Positions 33,830 to 41,279 of a DNA stretch of 41,279 bases are shown piece by piece. The notes under the pieces were generated by a model. The model was not told the DNA's origin. It did no database searches and saw only the letters and a list, made by a program, of their open reading frames with translations. The stretch is taken from contig JAUJNQ010000001.1 of assembly GCA_030448025.1 (NCBI GenBank), positions 352,852 through 394,130 on the forward strand. Direction: 5' to 3'. The stretch is from Acidimicrobiales bacterium. GTDB taxonomy: Bacteria; Actinomycetota; Acidimicrobiia; Acidimicrobiales; GCA-2861595. The translations under genes and the position numbers were made by a program. Numbering within the stretch: position 1 is the stretch's first letter; each line of letters starts with the position of its first letter.

Positions 33830-33953
33830 CTCGGTCAGGGGAGGCGGCTGGCCAACCCTGAAGGCTCAAGAGTCCCGGCTCGATGGACGAGTAGTAACTG
33901 GTTGCGCCTGCCGGTCGTGGCAGCGGTCCCGGATCAACGGCTCCAACCATCAT

Positions 33954-35768
33954 GTGGACCAAGCCTCGGAGCGGCGGAGAACCCAAGTGACGAACTTGAC
34001 CGGCAAGGACCCCGCTGCCACCAGGGCACCCGCTCGCTTGGGCTGGCTTCCCCGCGGCAGCACTCTTCCGACCGACGTGTGGGTCCAGCGACATCGAGCG
34101 ATCCTGGTCGTGCTCTGGCTCCACGTCCCGGGACTCTTCGGCTTCGGCCTGGTTGGCAACCAGAGCCTGTCGCACAGCCTCGGGGAGGCAGCCGTAGTGG
34201 CAATCTTCGCCACCGCGGCAACGGTCCTGCGGCCACACCGGTTGCTCAGCACGGTCCTGGCGGCCCTCGGTCTCTTCACCTGTTCGGCGGTGCTCGTCCA
34301 CCTCTCCGGCGGCTTCATCGAGATGCACTTCCACTACTTCGTGATGGTGGGGGTAGTCACGCTCTACCAGGACTGGCGACCGTTCATCATCGCCATTGGC
34401 TACGTGGTCTTGCAGCACGGCTTGGCTGGGGCGCTCGCACCTGCCTCGGTGTACAACCACCAGACGGCGATCGAACACCCATGGCAATGGGCCGGCGTCC
34501 ATGGCCTCTTCGTCCTGGCCATGAGCTCGGCCGGTGTGGCTTCCTGGAAGCTGAACGAGTCGTTGCTCCAGGCCGCCGCTGACCGCGAAGACAAGCTTGC
34601 CGAAGCCCAAGAGGTGGCCATGCTCGGGAGCTGGGAATGGGACGTCTCCACCGAGACCGTTACCTGGTCCCACGAGATGTTCCGATTGTTTGGCACGACT
34701 CCAGAGGAGCTCACGCCTTCCTACGACGCGTTCTTCTCCTACGTGCACCCCGATGACAAGGACGAGCTTGCCCTCGACGTCCACCGAGCGGTCGATGAGG
34801 GTGCGCCGTATGCCAGGGACTTTCGCGTCCTCACCGAGGACGGCCTCCTTCGGTGGCTGCACGGCCGGGGCGAGGTCATCACTTGGGAGGCAGGACAGAC
34901 GAGGCTCCTCACGGGAACCGTCCAAGACGTCACCGAACGAAAGCGCCTCGAGGACGAGCTCGCCCACCAGGCGTTCCACGATGCGCTGACCAACCTCGCC
35001 AATCAGGCCCTGTTCCGGAATCGGGTCGAGCACGCCACGACACGGGCCGCCCGCCGGGAGAGTCCGCTCGCGGTGCTCTTCCTCGACCTCGACAACTTCA
35101 AGACCGTGAACGACAGTCTGGGTCATACGGTGGGCGATGAGCTGCTGGTGGCGGTGGCGCAGCGCCTGCAGCGCCACGTTCGGGGTGCGGACACCGCAGC
35201 GCGCCTCGGCGGCGACGAGTTCGCCGTGCTGCTGGACGACATCGAGGCCGAGGGTGATGCGACCAGGCTGGCCGAGCGCCTGATCCTGGCCTTGAGCGCG
35301 CCATTCAGTTCCGGTGGGCGGGAGGTGGTCGTCGGTGTCAGCATCGGGATCGCGTTCCACGATCCCGCCCTGAGCAGCGACCAGCTGCTGAGGAACGCAG
35401 ATCTGGCCATGTACCGGGCCAAGGCCGCCGGCAAGGGCCGGGCCCAGGTCTTCGAGCCGGAGATGCACACCGCTGCGCTGGAGCGCCTGGACATGGAGTC
35501 GGACCTTCGGCGGGCGCTCGGTCGGGGAGAGCTCAGCGTTCAATACCAGCCGATCGTCGCCGTGGGCGTTGGTGTGATCTCGTCGGTGGAGGCCCTCGTA
35601 CGTTGGCGCCACCCCGTGCGAGGGCTGCTGTCTCCGGTCACGTTCATCCCGCTGGCCGAAGAGACGGGGCTCATCCATGAGCTCGGCCGCCAGGTGCTCT
35701 TCGAGGCCTGCCTGCAGGCCCGTCGCTGGCAGTTGGACCACCCGAGCGTTCCCGGGCTCACGCGGTGA
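33954..35768 (+). CDS. Membrane PAS-GGDEF-EAL protein, truncated in EAL
   Basis: A 604-aa c-di-GMP regulator cut short. The N-terminal membrane module has about six segments (about 45-205), including the pattern GGFIEMHFHYFVMVGVVTLY with paired His. A PAS domain follows (about 220-335, LGSWEWDVSTETVTWSHEMF). The GGDEF domain (about 345-505) has an intact RLGGDEFAVL active site, so it can make c-di-GMP. The EAL domain begins with SSVEALVRWRHP, but the frame stops at 35768 after HPSVPGLTR. One missing G at 35757-35763 would join it to the next frame. GTG 33954 is the longest start; GTG 33987 is possible. It lies 124 bp after the VapBC remnant. Confidence 0.85.
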   Translation: MDQASERRRTQVTNLTGKDPAATRAPARLGWLPRGSTLPTDVWVQRHRAILVVLWLHVPGLFGFGLVGNQSLSHSLGEAAVVAIFATAATVLRPHRLLSTVLAALGLFTCSAVLVHLSGGFIEMHFHYFVMVGVVTLYQDWRPFIIAIGYVVLQHGLAGALAPASVYNHQTAIEHPWQWAGVHGLFVLAMSSAGVASWKLNESLLQAAADREDKLAEAQEVAMLGSWEWDVSTETVTWSHEMFRLFGTTPEELTPSYDAFFSYVHPDDKDELALDVHRAVDEGAPYARDFRVLTEDGLLRWLHGRGEVITWEAGQTRLLTGTVQDVTERKRLEDELAHQAFHDALTNLANQALFRNRVEHATTRAARRESPLAVLFLDLDNFKTVNDSLGHTVGDELLVAVAQRLQRHVRGADTAARLGGDEFAVLLDDIEAEGDATRLAERLILALSAPFSSGGREVVVGVSIGIAFHDPALSSDQLLRNADLAMYRAKAAGKGRAQVFEPEMHTAALERLDMESDLRRALGRGELSVQYQPIVAVGVGVISSVEALVRWRHPVRGLLSPVTFIPLAEETGLIHELGRQVLFEACLQARRWQLDHPSVPGLTR

Positions 35769-36286
35769 GCGTGAACCTCTCGCCTCGCCAGCTGACGCAC
35801 GCCGACATCGTGGATCAGGTCCAACGCGCACTCGATGCCTCAGGGCTCCCTGCTCCTTGTCTCGTGCTCGAGATCACCGAGGGAGCGATGATGGCCGACA
35901 CCGAGGTGGCCATCGCCAAGCTGACCGCTCTGAAGGCAATGGGCGTGAGGCTGGCCATCGACGACTTCGGGACCGGCTACTCCTCGCTCAGCTACCTCCA
36001 GCGCTTTCCCGTGGAGATCGTGAAGATCGATCGCTCGTTCGTCGCCGCCATGGAGACCGACGACCAGAAGGCATCCCTTCCCCGAGCCATCATCTCCCTG
36101 GCCCGGACCATGCAGCTCCAGGTGGTGGCGGAGGGAGTGGAGACGGCCGCCCAGCTCGAGCTGCTCTCCGAGCTTGGCTGTGACTTTGCCCAGGGCTATT
36201 ACCTCGCCCGACCCCAGGACAGCGAGGCCCTGGGATGTCTGCTGCGCGACGGCTCGCTTCGACAACCGTCCCTTCCGGTTGGCTAG
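35765..36286 (+). CDS. C-terminal half of the EAL domain (separate frame)
   Basis: A 173-aa frame from GTG 35765 overlapping the previous stop by 4 bp (GTGA). It continues the EAL domain exactly where the first half ends: VSVNLSPRQL, then the catalytic LEITEGAMM (Glu, Mg), LAIDDFGTGYSSLSYLQRFP with the DDFGTG loop, VKIDRSFV (Lys/Asp), VVAEGVETAAQ and DFAQGYYLARP. All phosphodiesterase residues of this half are present. It could be one protein broken by a single-base deletion or sequencing error, or two polypeptides coupled by the GTGA overlap that assemble in trans. It overlaps the convergent phnE stop by 4 bp. Confidence 0.8.
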   Translation: MSVNLSPRQLTHADIVDQVQRALDASGLPAPCLVLEITEGAMMADTEVAIAKLTALKAMGVRLAIDDFGTGYSSLSYLQRFPVEIVKIDRSFVAAMETDDQKASLPRAIISLARTMQLQVVAEGVETAAQLELLSELGCDFAQGYYLARPQDSEALGCLLRDGSLRQPSLPVG

Positions 36287-37182
36287 CGGAGCGCTCGACG
36301 GACCACGGTGGACAGGGCGTCGGCGGCGAAGACCATCACGAGGATGGTGAGGATGAGGGTGGAGGTCTCCGAGTAGCGGAAGAGCCGGATGGAAACGTCC
36401 ACCTGCTGGCCGATACCGCCCGCCCCCACGAAGCCCACGATGGTGGCCGCCCGGACGTTGCATTCCCACTGGTACATGCCGAGCGAGATGAGGTTGCGTC
36501 GGGCCTGAGGCACGACGGCCAGTGAGGCCACGCCCAGGCGGCCCACGCCGAGGAGGCGCACGGCGTCGACCGGGGCGGGGTCCACGCCCTCGAGCTGCTC
36601 GGCCCAGAGCTTGCCCAGCAGCCCGCCGGCGTGGATGCCGATGGCCAGGGCGCCGGCGAAGGGCCCGAGTCCCACCGCGGTGATGAAGATCAACGCCCAC
36701 ACCAGCTCGGGTATGGCCCGGAGCAAGTTGAGGATCCCCCGCGCCACCCAGTAGGGAGCGAAGCGCAGCGCCCGCTGCCACCTGGGCAGGCCGGACCCGG
36801 CGCCCGTGGACAGGTTGGAGGCGGCGAAGAGGGACAGCGGGGCCCCGATCAGGATGCCGATCACCAGGCTGGTGATGGAGATGTGCAGGGTCTCGATGGC
36901 GGCCGAGCCCACCTCCGCCAGGTAACTCAGGCCGAGCTCGGGGTGAACGAACTCGGAGAGGAACTCAGCCATCTTGGTTCGGGCGTCGCCGCCGCCAAGG
37001 GTCCCCGGCGACACGCCCGCACCGCGCATGCTCCAGACCACGAGGACGGCCAGGAGCGTGGCCCACACCAGCCTGCGGCCCATCGACTGAGGTGCCAGGA
37101 AGTGACGAGCAGGTGGGTGACCGTCATCGTCGGGGACGAGGGCCGGTGCGGTGCGGCTGGTGGAGCCGGTGGTCGTGGTCAT
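36283..37182 (-). CDS. phnE: Phosphonate/phosphite-type ABC transporter permease PhnE
   Basis: A 299-aa inner-membrane permease. Six or so membrane segments follow a Thr-rich head, the first RLVWATLLAVLVVWSM (about 39-54). ABC permease hallmarks are the EAA-like loop LWAEQLEGVDPAPVDAVRLL followed by GVGRLGVASLAVVPQ, and the PhnE-type IVGFVGAGGIGQQVDVSIRL near the C-terminus. It starts at ATG 37182, overlapping the phnC stop as ATGA, so translation is coupled. It is last in the phnD-phnC-phnE operon. The substrate could be phosphonates, phosphite or phosphate esters; no C-P lyase or other catabolic gene is in the window. Confidence 0.92.
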   Translation of the reverse strand: MTTTTGSTSRTAPALVPDDDGHPPARHFLAPQSMGRRLVWATLLAVLVVWSMRGAGVSPGTLGGGDARTKMAEFLSEFVHPELGLSYLAEVGSAAIETLHISITSLVIGILIGAPLSLFAASNLSTGAGSGLPRWQRALRFAPYWVARGILNLLRAIPELVWALIFITAVGLGPFAGALAIGIHAGGLLGKLWAEQLEGVDPAPVDAVRLLGVGRLGVASLAVVPQARRNLISLGMYQWECNVRAATIVGFVGAGGIGQQVDVSIRLFRYSETSTLILTILVMVFAADALSTVVRRALR

Positions 37183-37976
37183 CGGCAACCCCAGGAGAGC
37201 GGTCGGCCGCCCGCCTCCGGTGCGGATGCGGGGTCGGCGGCGTAGACCCGCTCCACCACGTCGGCTGCCAGCTCCTCGGGCCCCCCGGCGAAAGCCAGCC
37301 GCCCGTGCTGGAGGGCGAGTATCCGGTGCTGACGACGGGCGATGGAGAGGTCGTGGGTGGCGAGCAGGAGCGTGGCGCCTGCCGTGGCCAGGCGCTCGAG
37401 GGCGTCCAGCACGACCCCGGCTGAACGGGGGTCGACCGAAGCCGTCGGCTCGTCGGCCATGATCAGCGCCGGTCGCTGCATCAGGAGCCGGGCCACGGCC
37501 ACCCGCTGGCGTTGGCCTCCGGACAGCTCGTCCACCCGAGCGTGAGCCAGCGAGGCGATCCCCACCTCGTCGAGCGCCTCGTAGGCGCGCCGTGCCGTGT
37601 CCCCCGACGGCCCTCGAAGCGACAGTCGCAGCGCGCTTCGGCTTCCCATGCCACCCAGCGCGCCGGCGGCCACGTTGGTGAGGGCGCTGGACATGGGCAC
37701 CAGGTCGCCCCGCTGGTGGATGACTCCCATGCGCCGGCGGAGGGCGCGCAGGTCCCGGTGGCCCAAGCGGTCGAGCTCGGCCCCTCCCACCCTCACCCTC
37801 CCCGAGTCGGGCACCAGGCTGCGGGTGAGCAGGCGGAAAAGCGTGGTCTTGCCTGCCCCGGAGGGTCCGATCACCGAGAGCCGCTCACCCGCCTCGACGT
37901 CCAGGCTGATCCCTGCCACCGCCGGCGCCTGCCCAGGCCGGTAGCGCTTGGTGACGTCCTCCAGAACGACCTGCAC
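37179..37976 (-). CDS. phnC: Phosphonate/phosphite-type ABC transporter ATPase PhnC
   Basis: A 265-aa cytoplasmic ATPase subunit. Start GTG 37976, 5 bp after the phnD stop (TAG TCCAG GTG), gives VQVVLEDVTKRYRPGQAPAV. Walker A is IGPSGAGKTTLFRLL; the Q loop is RRRMGVIHQRGDLVP; the ABC signature is LSGGQRQRVAVARLL; Walker B is ALIMADEPTASVDP; the H loop is LLATHDLS. The spacing of the helical domain (SALTNVAAGALGGMGSRSAL) matches PhnC proteins. An upstream frame extension to 38345 runs antisense to nothing meaningful and lies within phnD, so it is not used. Confidence 0.93.
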   Translation of the reverse strand: MQVVLEDVTKRYRPGQAPAVAGISLDVEAGERLSVIGPSGAGKTTLFRLLTRSLVPDSGRVRVGGAELDRLGHRDLRALRRRMGVIHQRGDLVPMSSALTNVAAGALGGMGSRSALRLSLRGPSGDTARRAYEALDEVGIASLAHARVDELSGGQRQRVAVARLLMQRPALIMADEPTASVDPRSAGVVLDALERLATAGATLLLATHDLSIARRQHRILALQHGRLAFAGGPEELAADVVERVYAADPASAPEAGGRPLSWGCR

Positions 37977-37981
37977 CTGGA

Positions 37982-38989
37982 CTAGCCCGTGTTCAGCAGG
38001 CCGAGCTTGCGGGCCAGCTCGTCGACTTCCTTGTAGTCGTCGGCCGTCACCGGCACGTAGCTCTTGGCTCTGAGCAGGTCGAGCAGCGCGGGATCTTGAA
38101 TGTCCTGGAACGCCTCGGCGAGGCGTCGCCGGAAGCCCTGGTCGACGGAGCTGGGCGAGACCCACGGATAACCCATCACCTTCCGTTCGCTCAGCACCTT
38201 CAGGTCGCCCGGCACCTTCCCTTCCTTCTGGAGGCGGTGGAGGATGCGGGCTTCGAGCCCGGCGGCGGCCACCTGGCCCTTGGCCACGGCCTGGGCGGCG
38301 GCATCGTGGCCACCGGAGTACAGCACCCGCTCGAGCGGCGGGCACGAATCGAGGGTGGTGGCCGAGCAGTTGAACCTGGCGTCGACCAGCATGGCCCGGG
38401 GGTAGAGCGATCCCGAGGTGGAGCTCGGGTCCCCGAAGGCGAAGTCCTTGCCCGCCAGGTCCTCCAGCTTGCTCACGCCCGAGTCGGCCCTGGTGACGAT
38501 CTGGCTCAGGTACTCGCGCTCGCCCGTCTCCCGGTCCACCTCGGTGACGAGGGGCTCGATCTTGGTGCGTTCCCTCGCCTGCACGTAGGTGAGCCCGCCG
38601 AGGTAGGCCAAGTCCAGCTGCCCGGCTTCGAGGGCCCGGACGGTGCCCGCGTAGTTGGTGGCCACGAACAGCTCCACCTTCACGCCCAGCCGGTCCTGGA
38701 GGTAGCGGGCGAAGGGCTGGTACTTGGCCCGCTGCTCCTCAGGAGCGATGTTGGGGACCAGCCCGATGCGCAGTGTCTTGGGCGCGCCCTTGTCTGTTTC
38801 CCTGCTCGCCTCTGGCTCCTGGTCGCTCCCACAGGCCCCGGCCATCAAGGCCAGGGCGAGGAACGCCACGAGCAGTCTGCCTACAGAACCTCTGCCCCTG
38901 TGCGCCCTACCGCTGGGCGCCCCACCGCTGTTCGCCTTGTTGTTTTGACCGTTGCCGACCCGACCGGGTGGCTCGTGGCGGGGCCTCAC
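37982..38989 (-). CDS. phnD: Phosphonate/phosphite-type ABC substrate-binding lipoprotein PhnD
   Basis: About 335 aa, exported and lipid-anchored. The signal segment LLVAFLALALMAGAC ends in a lipobox with Cys about 18 residues after the Arg-rich region. The mature protein has LRIGLVPNIAPEEQRAKYQP (as LRIGLVPNIAPEE), the PhnD ligand-site signatures ATNYAGTVRALEAGQLDLAY and LGGLTYVQA, then FAFGDPSSTSGSLYPRAML and VLYSGGHDAAAQAVAKGQVA. The start is uncertain: GTG 38989 keeps 82 bp to the divergent gene; GTG 39055 is in frame and adds 22 residues. Its stop is 5 bp before phnC. The lipoprotein anchor replaces the periplasmic protein of Gram-negatives. Confidence 0.92.
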   Translation of the reverse strand: MRPRHEPPGRVGNGQNNKANSGGAPSGRAHRGRGSVGRLLVAFLALALMAGACGSDQEPEASRETDKGAPKTLRIGLVPNIAPEEQRAKYQPFARYLQDRLGVKVELFVATNYAGTVRALEAGQLDLAYLGGLTYVQARERTKIEPLVTEVDRETGEREYLSQIVTRADSGVSKLEDLAGKDFAFGDPSSTSGSLYPRAMLVDARFNCSATTLDSCPPLERVLYSGGHDAAAQAVAKGQVAAAGLEARILHRLQKEGKVPGDLKVLSERKVMGYPWVSPSSVDQGFRRRLAEAFQDIQDPALLDLLRAKSYVPVTADDYKEVDELARKLGLLNTG

Positions 38990-39070
38990 CGATGGGGTGA
39001 GGTCGGGGAGCGCATCGGCTCCGGGTGGACGTTCAGCACCTCGGCTTCTTAGCACGTCTCATGCGGTCCC

Positions 39071-40375
39071 ATGAGGGCGCGACCGCTCCTCGATATCCTG
39101 CGCGACGTGAGCGAGGTGCCCATCGTCATAGAGAACCGCAAGGAGCTGACGTACCTGCTCTCCGAGGCCGCCGAGCTCGAGCACGGCCTCATGTGCGAGT
39201 ACCTCTACGCCGCCTTCAGCCTCAAGACCGACGCCGGGCCGGGCGTCACTGCATCGCAGCTCGAGGCTGTAGAGCGATGGCGCAAGGTGCTGCTGGAGGT
39301 CGCGGCCCAGGAGATGCTGCACTGGGCGCTGGTCAACAACATCCTCACAGCCGTGGGGTCGGCGCCCTACGTGAGCCGGCCGCACCTGCCGCACCAGGCC
39401 AAGGGGTATCCGGCAGGGGTGCAGCTGGCGCTCGTGCCCTTCGGAGAGCGCGCCCTGCGCCACTTCCTCTTCCTCGAGCGCCCCGAGGGCATGGAGCTGG
39501 CCGACGCCGACGGCTTCACCCCGAGTGGCCCTGCCCTGCCGATCATGTCGGAACGTGACCTCATTCCATGGGGCCAGGAGTTCGCCACCGTCGGCCACCT
39601 CTACCGCTCCATCGAGGCGGGCCTCACCCGCCTCGCCGAGAAGCACGGTGAGGATGGGCTGTTCATCGGTCCGCCGGCTGGGCAGGCCACCGCTTTGTGG
39701 CCGGAGCTGATGGCCATCGTGGACCTGGCATCCGCCGGCCGGGCCATCGAGCTCATCGTGGAGCAGGGCGAAGGGGCGCGGGGGGAATGGTCCAAGGCTC
39801 ATTACGGCCGCTTCCTCGCCACGCTCGACGAGTACCGGGAGGCGCTTGCCGCCGACCCCAGCTTCGAGCCCGCCCACCCGGTGAGGGCAGCCGGTGTGCG
39901 ACCTGTCGAAGGCGTCGAGCCGGATATGTACATCACCGACCCCGCCACCGCCGCCGTTTCCGACCTGTTCAACGTGGTCTACGACCTGATCCTGCAGATG
40001 ATCGTGCGCTACTTCGCCGCGGTCGAGGAGACCGAGGACCAGCGGGGCGCGCTGGGGTACGCCTTCGTGGTTCTGATGGTCGTGGTCATCAAGCCCCTCG
40101 GGCTCCTGTTGGCCACCCTTCCTGTCGGGCCCGACCACCCGGGCGCCACCGCAGGCGCCAACTTCCAACTCGCCTACCGGGGGAACTTCCTCCTCCCGCA
40201 CCGGCGCGTGGCGTTCATCCGCTTTCGCGAGCGGCTCGACGAGGCGGCGACGTTCGCCGACGGCATCGACGTCGGCACGTCTGGGGCATCCCGTGCAAGG
40301 GCGGTGCTCGACGCCGCGGCCGCCACTCTGCGATCGCTCAGCGCCGGGCTCAGCGCTCACATCGACAGCTGGTAA
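39071..40375 (+). CDS. Ferritin-like domain protein (VioB/RebD-related type)
   Basis: A 434-aa protein with an N-terminal ferritin-like four-helix domain (about 20-250) of the kind that also occurs in iminophenyl-pyruvate dimer synthases. Metal-ligand candidates: AELEHGLMCEYLYAAF (Glu-His and Glu, about 34-49), LLEVAAQEMLHWALVNNIL (Glu and His) and, later, PWGQEFATVGHLYRSIEAGL. The second part (about 280-434) is helical with a hydrophobic stretch GYAFVVLMVVVIKPLGLLLA and ends LRSLSAGLSAHIDSW. Function unknown; iron-dependent oxidation is inference. An in-frame GTG at 39108 (VSEVPIVIE) may be the true start. It is divergent from phnD. Confidence 0.8.
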   Translation: MRARPLLDILRDVSEVPIVIENRKELTYLLSEAAELEHGLMCEYLYAAFSLKTDAGPGVTASQLEAVERWRKVLLEVAAQEMLHWALVNNILTAVGSAPYVSRPHLPHQAKGYPAGVQLALVPFGERALRHFLFLERPEGMELADADGFTPSGPALPIMSERDLIPWGQEFATVGHLYRSIEAGLTRLAEKHGEDGLFIGPPAGQATALWPELMAIVDLASAGRAIELIVEQGEGARGEWSKAHYGRFLATLDEYREALAADPSFEPAHPVRAAGVRPVEGVEPDMYITDPATAAVSDLFNVVYDLILQMIVRYFAAVEETEDQRGALGYAFVVLMVVVIKPLGLLLATLPVGPDHPGATAGANFQLAYRGNFLLPHRRVAFIRFRERLDEAATFADGIDVGTSGASRARAVLDAAAATLRSLSAGLSAHIDSW

Positions 40376-40386
40376 CGGCGCAAGGA

Positions 40387-41279
40387 TTGACCCCTCGTAT
40401 CAGCGCCGGTGGGCTGCGGCGTGTCCGGGCGCGAGCGCAGTTGCTCGACTTGCTCGACGCGAGCGGTGCGGAGGCCGGCCGGAGCCCCGCTGACGTGGTC
40501 TCGAAGGTGGTGGGTGTCCAGGCGCAGGATGGCGCCGCCGCCGCTCTCGCCGTTCGTGCTCGCACCTACGGCTTCCAGCTCAGCGATGTGGACGCTGAGC
40601 TCGGTGACCGAGGAGCGTTGGTGCTCACGTGGAGTCTCCGGGGCACTCGCCATCTTCATTGTCGTGAGGACCTTCGGTGGCTCGTCGGGCTGCTCGGGCC
40701 GAGGTTCGGCCACCCGCGTCGCCGCGCCCGGCAGCTCGGCATTGCCGGCGAGGCCGGCGACAGGGCCGTGCGTCTCGTCCGTGATGCCCTTGCTTCCGAC
40801 GGGCCGCTCGAGCGTCAGGAGCTGAAGGGACGCCTGGTCGCGGACGGCGTGGATCCTTCAGGGCAGGCCGTGATCCACGTGTTGCGTCGCGCTGCGTTCG
40901 AGGGCTTTGCCTGTGTCCTGCCCGGCCCGGGCCGGCGGGAGCGCTACGTGCTCGTCGACGACTTGATCGACGCCGCGCCGCCGATCGAACCTGACCAGGC
41001 GGCTGTCCTTCTGGCCCGGCGTTATCTGGCCGCCTTTGCCCCCGCCTCTCCAGCCGACTTCGCGGCCTGGTCGGGGCTCGGCGTGGGTGTGGCCAGGAAG
41101 GCATGGTCGGCACTCGGCCCCTACCTGACCGAGGTTGACGTCGCCGGCCGCACGTCGTGGCTACTGACCGAGTGCCGCGACTATCTCATGTCGGCGGCCG
41201 ACGCACCGTCCCCCCTCCGGCTCCTGGGCGGCTTCGACACGCTCTTGTTGGGCTACGCCGATCGAAGCAGCCTCGTCGA
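40387..41279 (+). CDS. Winged-helix DNA-binding domain protein, 3' end cut by window edge
   Basis: The frame is open from TTG 40387 to the window end (297 codons, no stop). The protein matches the winged helix DNA-binding domain family PF06224 (AlkX / YcaQ-like): DVVSKVVGVQAQDGAAAALA near the start, then LVLTWSLRGTRHLHCREDLR, a middle winged-helix part, LLARRYLAAFAPASPADFAA with WSGLGVGVARKAW, and LLGGFDTLLLGYADRSSLV at the edge, all typical. YcaQ-type relatives are DNA glycosylases for interstrand cross-links; the actinobacterial group is mostly uncharacterised, so repair is inference. The start is uncertain: the AAGGA next to TTG is too close to act as a ribosome site. It is 11 bp after the ferritin-like gene. 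Confidence 0.85.
   Translation, partial: MTPRISAGGLRRVRARAQLLDLLDASGAEAGRSPADVVSKVVGVQAQDGAAAALAVRARTYGFQLSDVDAELGDRGALVLTWSLRGTRHLHCREDLRWLVGLLGPRFGHPRRRARQLGIAGEAGDRAVRLVRDALASDGPLERQELKGRLVADGVDPSGQAVIHVLRRAAFEGFACVLPGPGRRERYVLVDDLIDAAPPIEPDQAAVLLARRYLAAFAPASPADFAAWSGLGVGVARKAWSALGPYLTEVDVAGRTSWLLTECRDYLMSAADAPSPLRLLGGFDTLLLGYADRSSLV

Overview
The window is 41.3 kb of very GC-rich DNA. It looks like a chromosome segment of an actinomycete, probably of the Acidimicrobiia or a nearby deep branch; that placement is inference from gene content. The pointers are the eno / ftsB-like / DUF501 / ppx-gppA gene order known from Mycobacterium, an Rv2578c-type radical SAM gene with an intein and a mycobacterial-type LexA box, a divergent RDD / SpoIIM pair, and many start codons placed 3-7 nt after a TANNNT box (probable leaderless mRNAs).

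Layout. 1-5.6 kb: enolase (cut by the left edge), FtsB/DivIC-like protein, then an interrupting block (DUF2752 gene plus broken RDD, SpoIIM and membrane-protein genes), then DUF501, Ppx/GppA exopolyphosphatase and a GNAT acetyltransferase. 5.7-7.2 kb: an IS3-family insertion sequence with both ORFs intact. 7.2-8.6 kb: a RecB-like PD-(D/E)XK nuclease and a small unknown protein. 8.6-11.6 kb: tRNA-Leu(TAA) with a 2.9-kb integrated element inserted at its 3' end. The element has perfect 30-bp direct repeats at its ends, a broken tyrosine integrase, a small HTH gene, a lipoprotein gene and paired GGTCAC sites near each end. 11.6-14 kb: a possible toxin-antitoxin remnant, a frameshifted DUF4236 gene and an ion-channel protein. 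14.2-18.2 kb: a PAS-GAF histidine kinase that lacks the phosphoacceptor His, a LOG-family protein, a LexA box, and the intein-containing radical SAM gene.

18.3-27.5 kb is mostly housekeeping or envelope: DUF1361, DUF2071, DUF4383, SelO, a small membrane protein, a thioredoxin/NHL protein, an NlpC/P60 hydrolase, class II fumarase and a thioredoxin-like protein. 27.6-33.2 kb is a co-directional run: eIF2B-like protein, S9 (DPP IV-type) peptidase, GT2 glycosyltransferase, L,D-transpeptidase lipoprotein, and a Rieske protein fused to a chagasin-like domain. 33.4-36.3 kb: a VapBC remnant and a GGDEF-EAL regulator split in two by a one-base shift. 36.3-39.0 kb: a phnDCE phosphonate/phosphite-type ABC importer. 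39.1-41.3 kb: a ferritin-like protein and a winged-helix protein cut by the right edge.

The most interesting signals are the intein whose +1 residue is the third cluster cysteine of a radical SAM enzyme under a LexA box; the Rieske-chagasin fusion; the histidine kinase without His; the tRNA-Leu element with its repeated GGTCAC pairs; and the recurring one-base frameshifts in accessory genes. Those shifts are either pseudogenes or homopolymer sequencing errors, and read-level data are needed to tell which.
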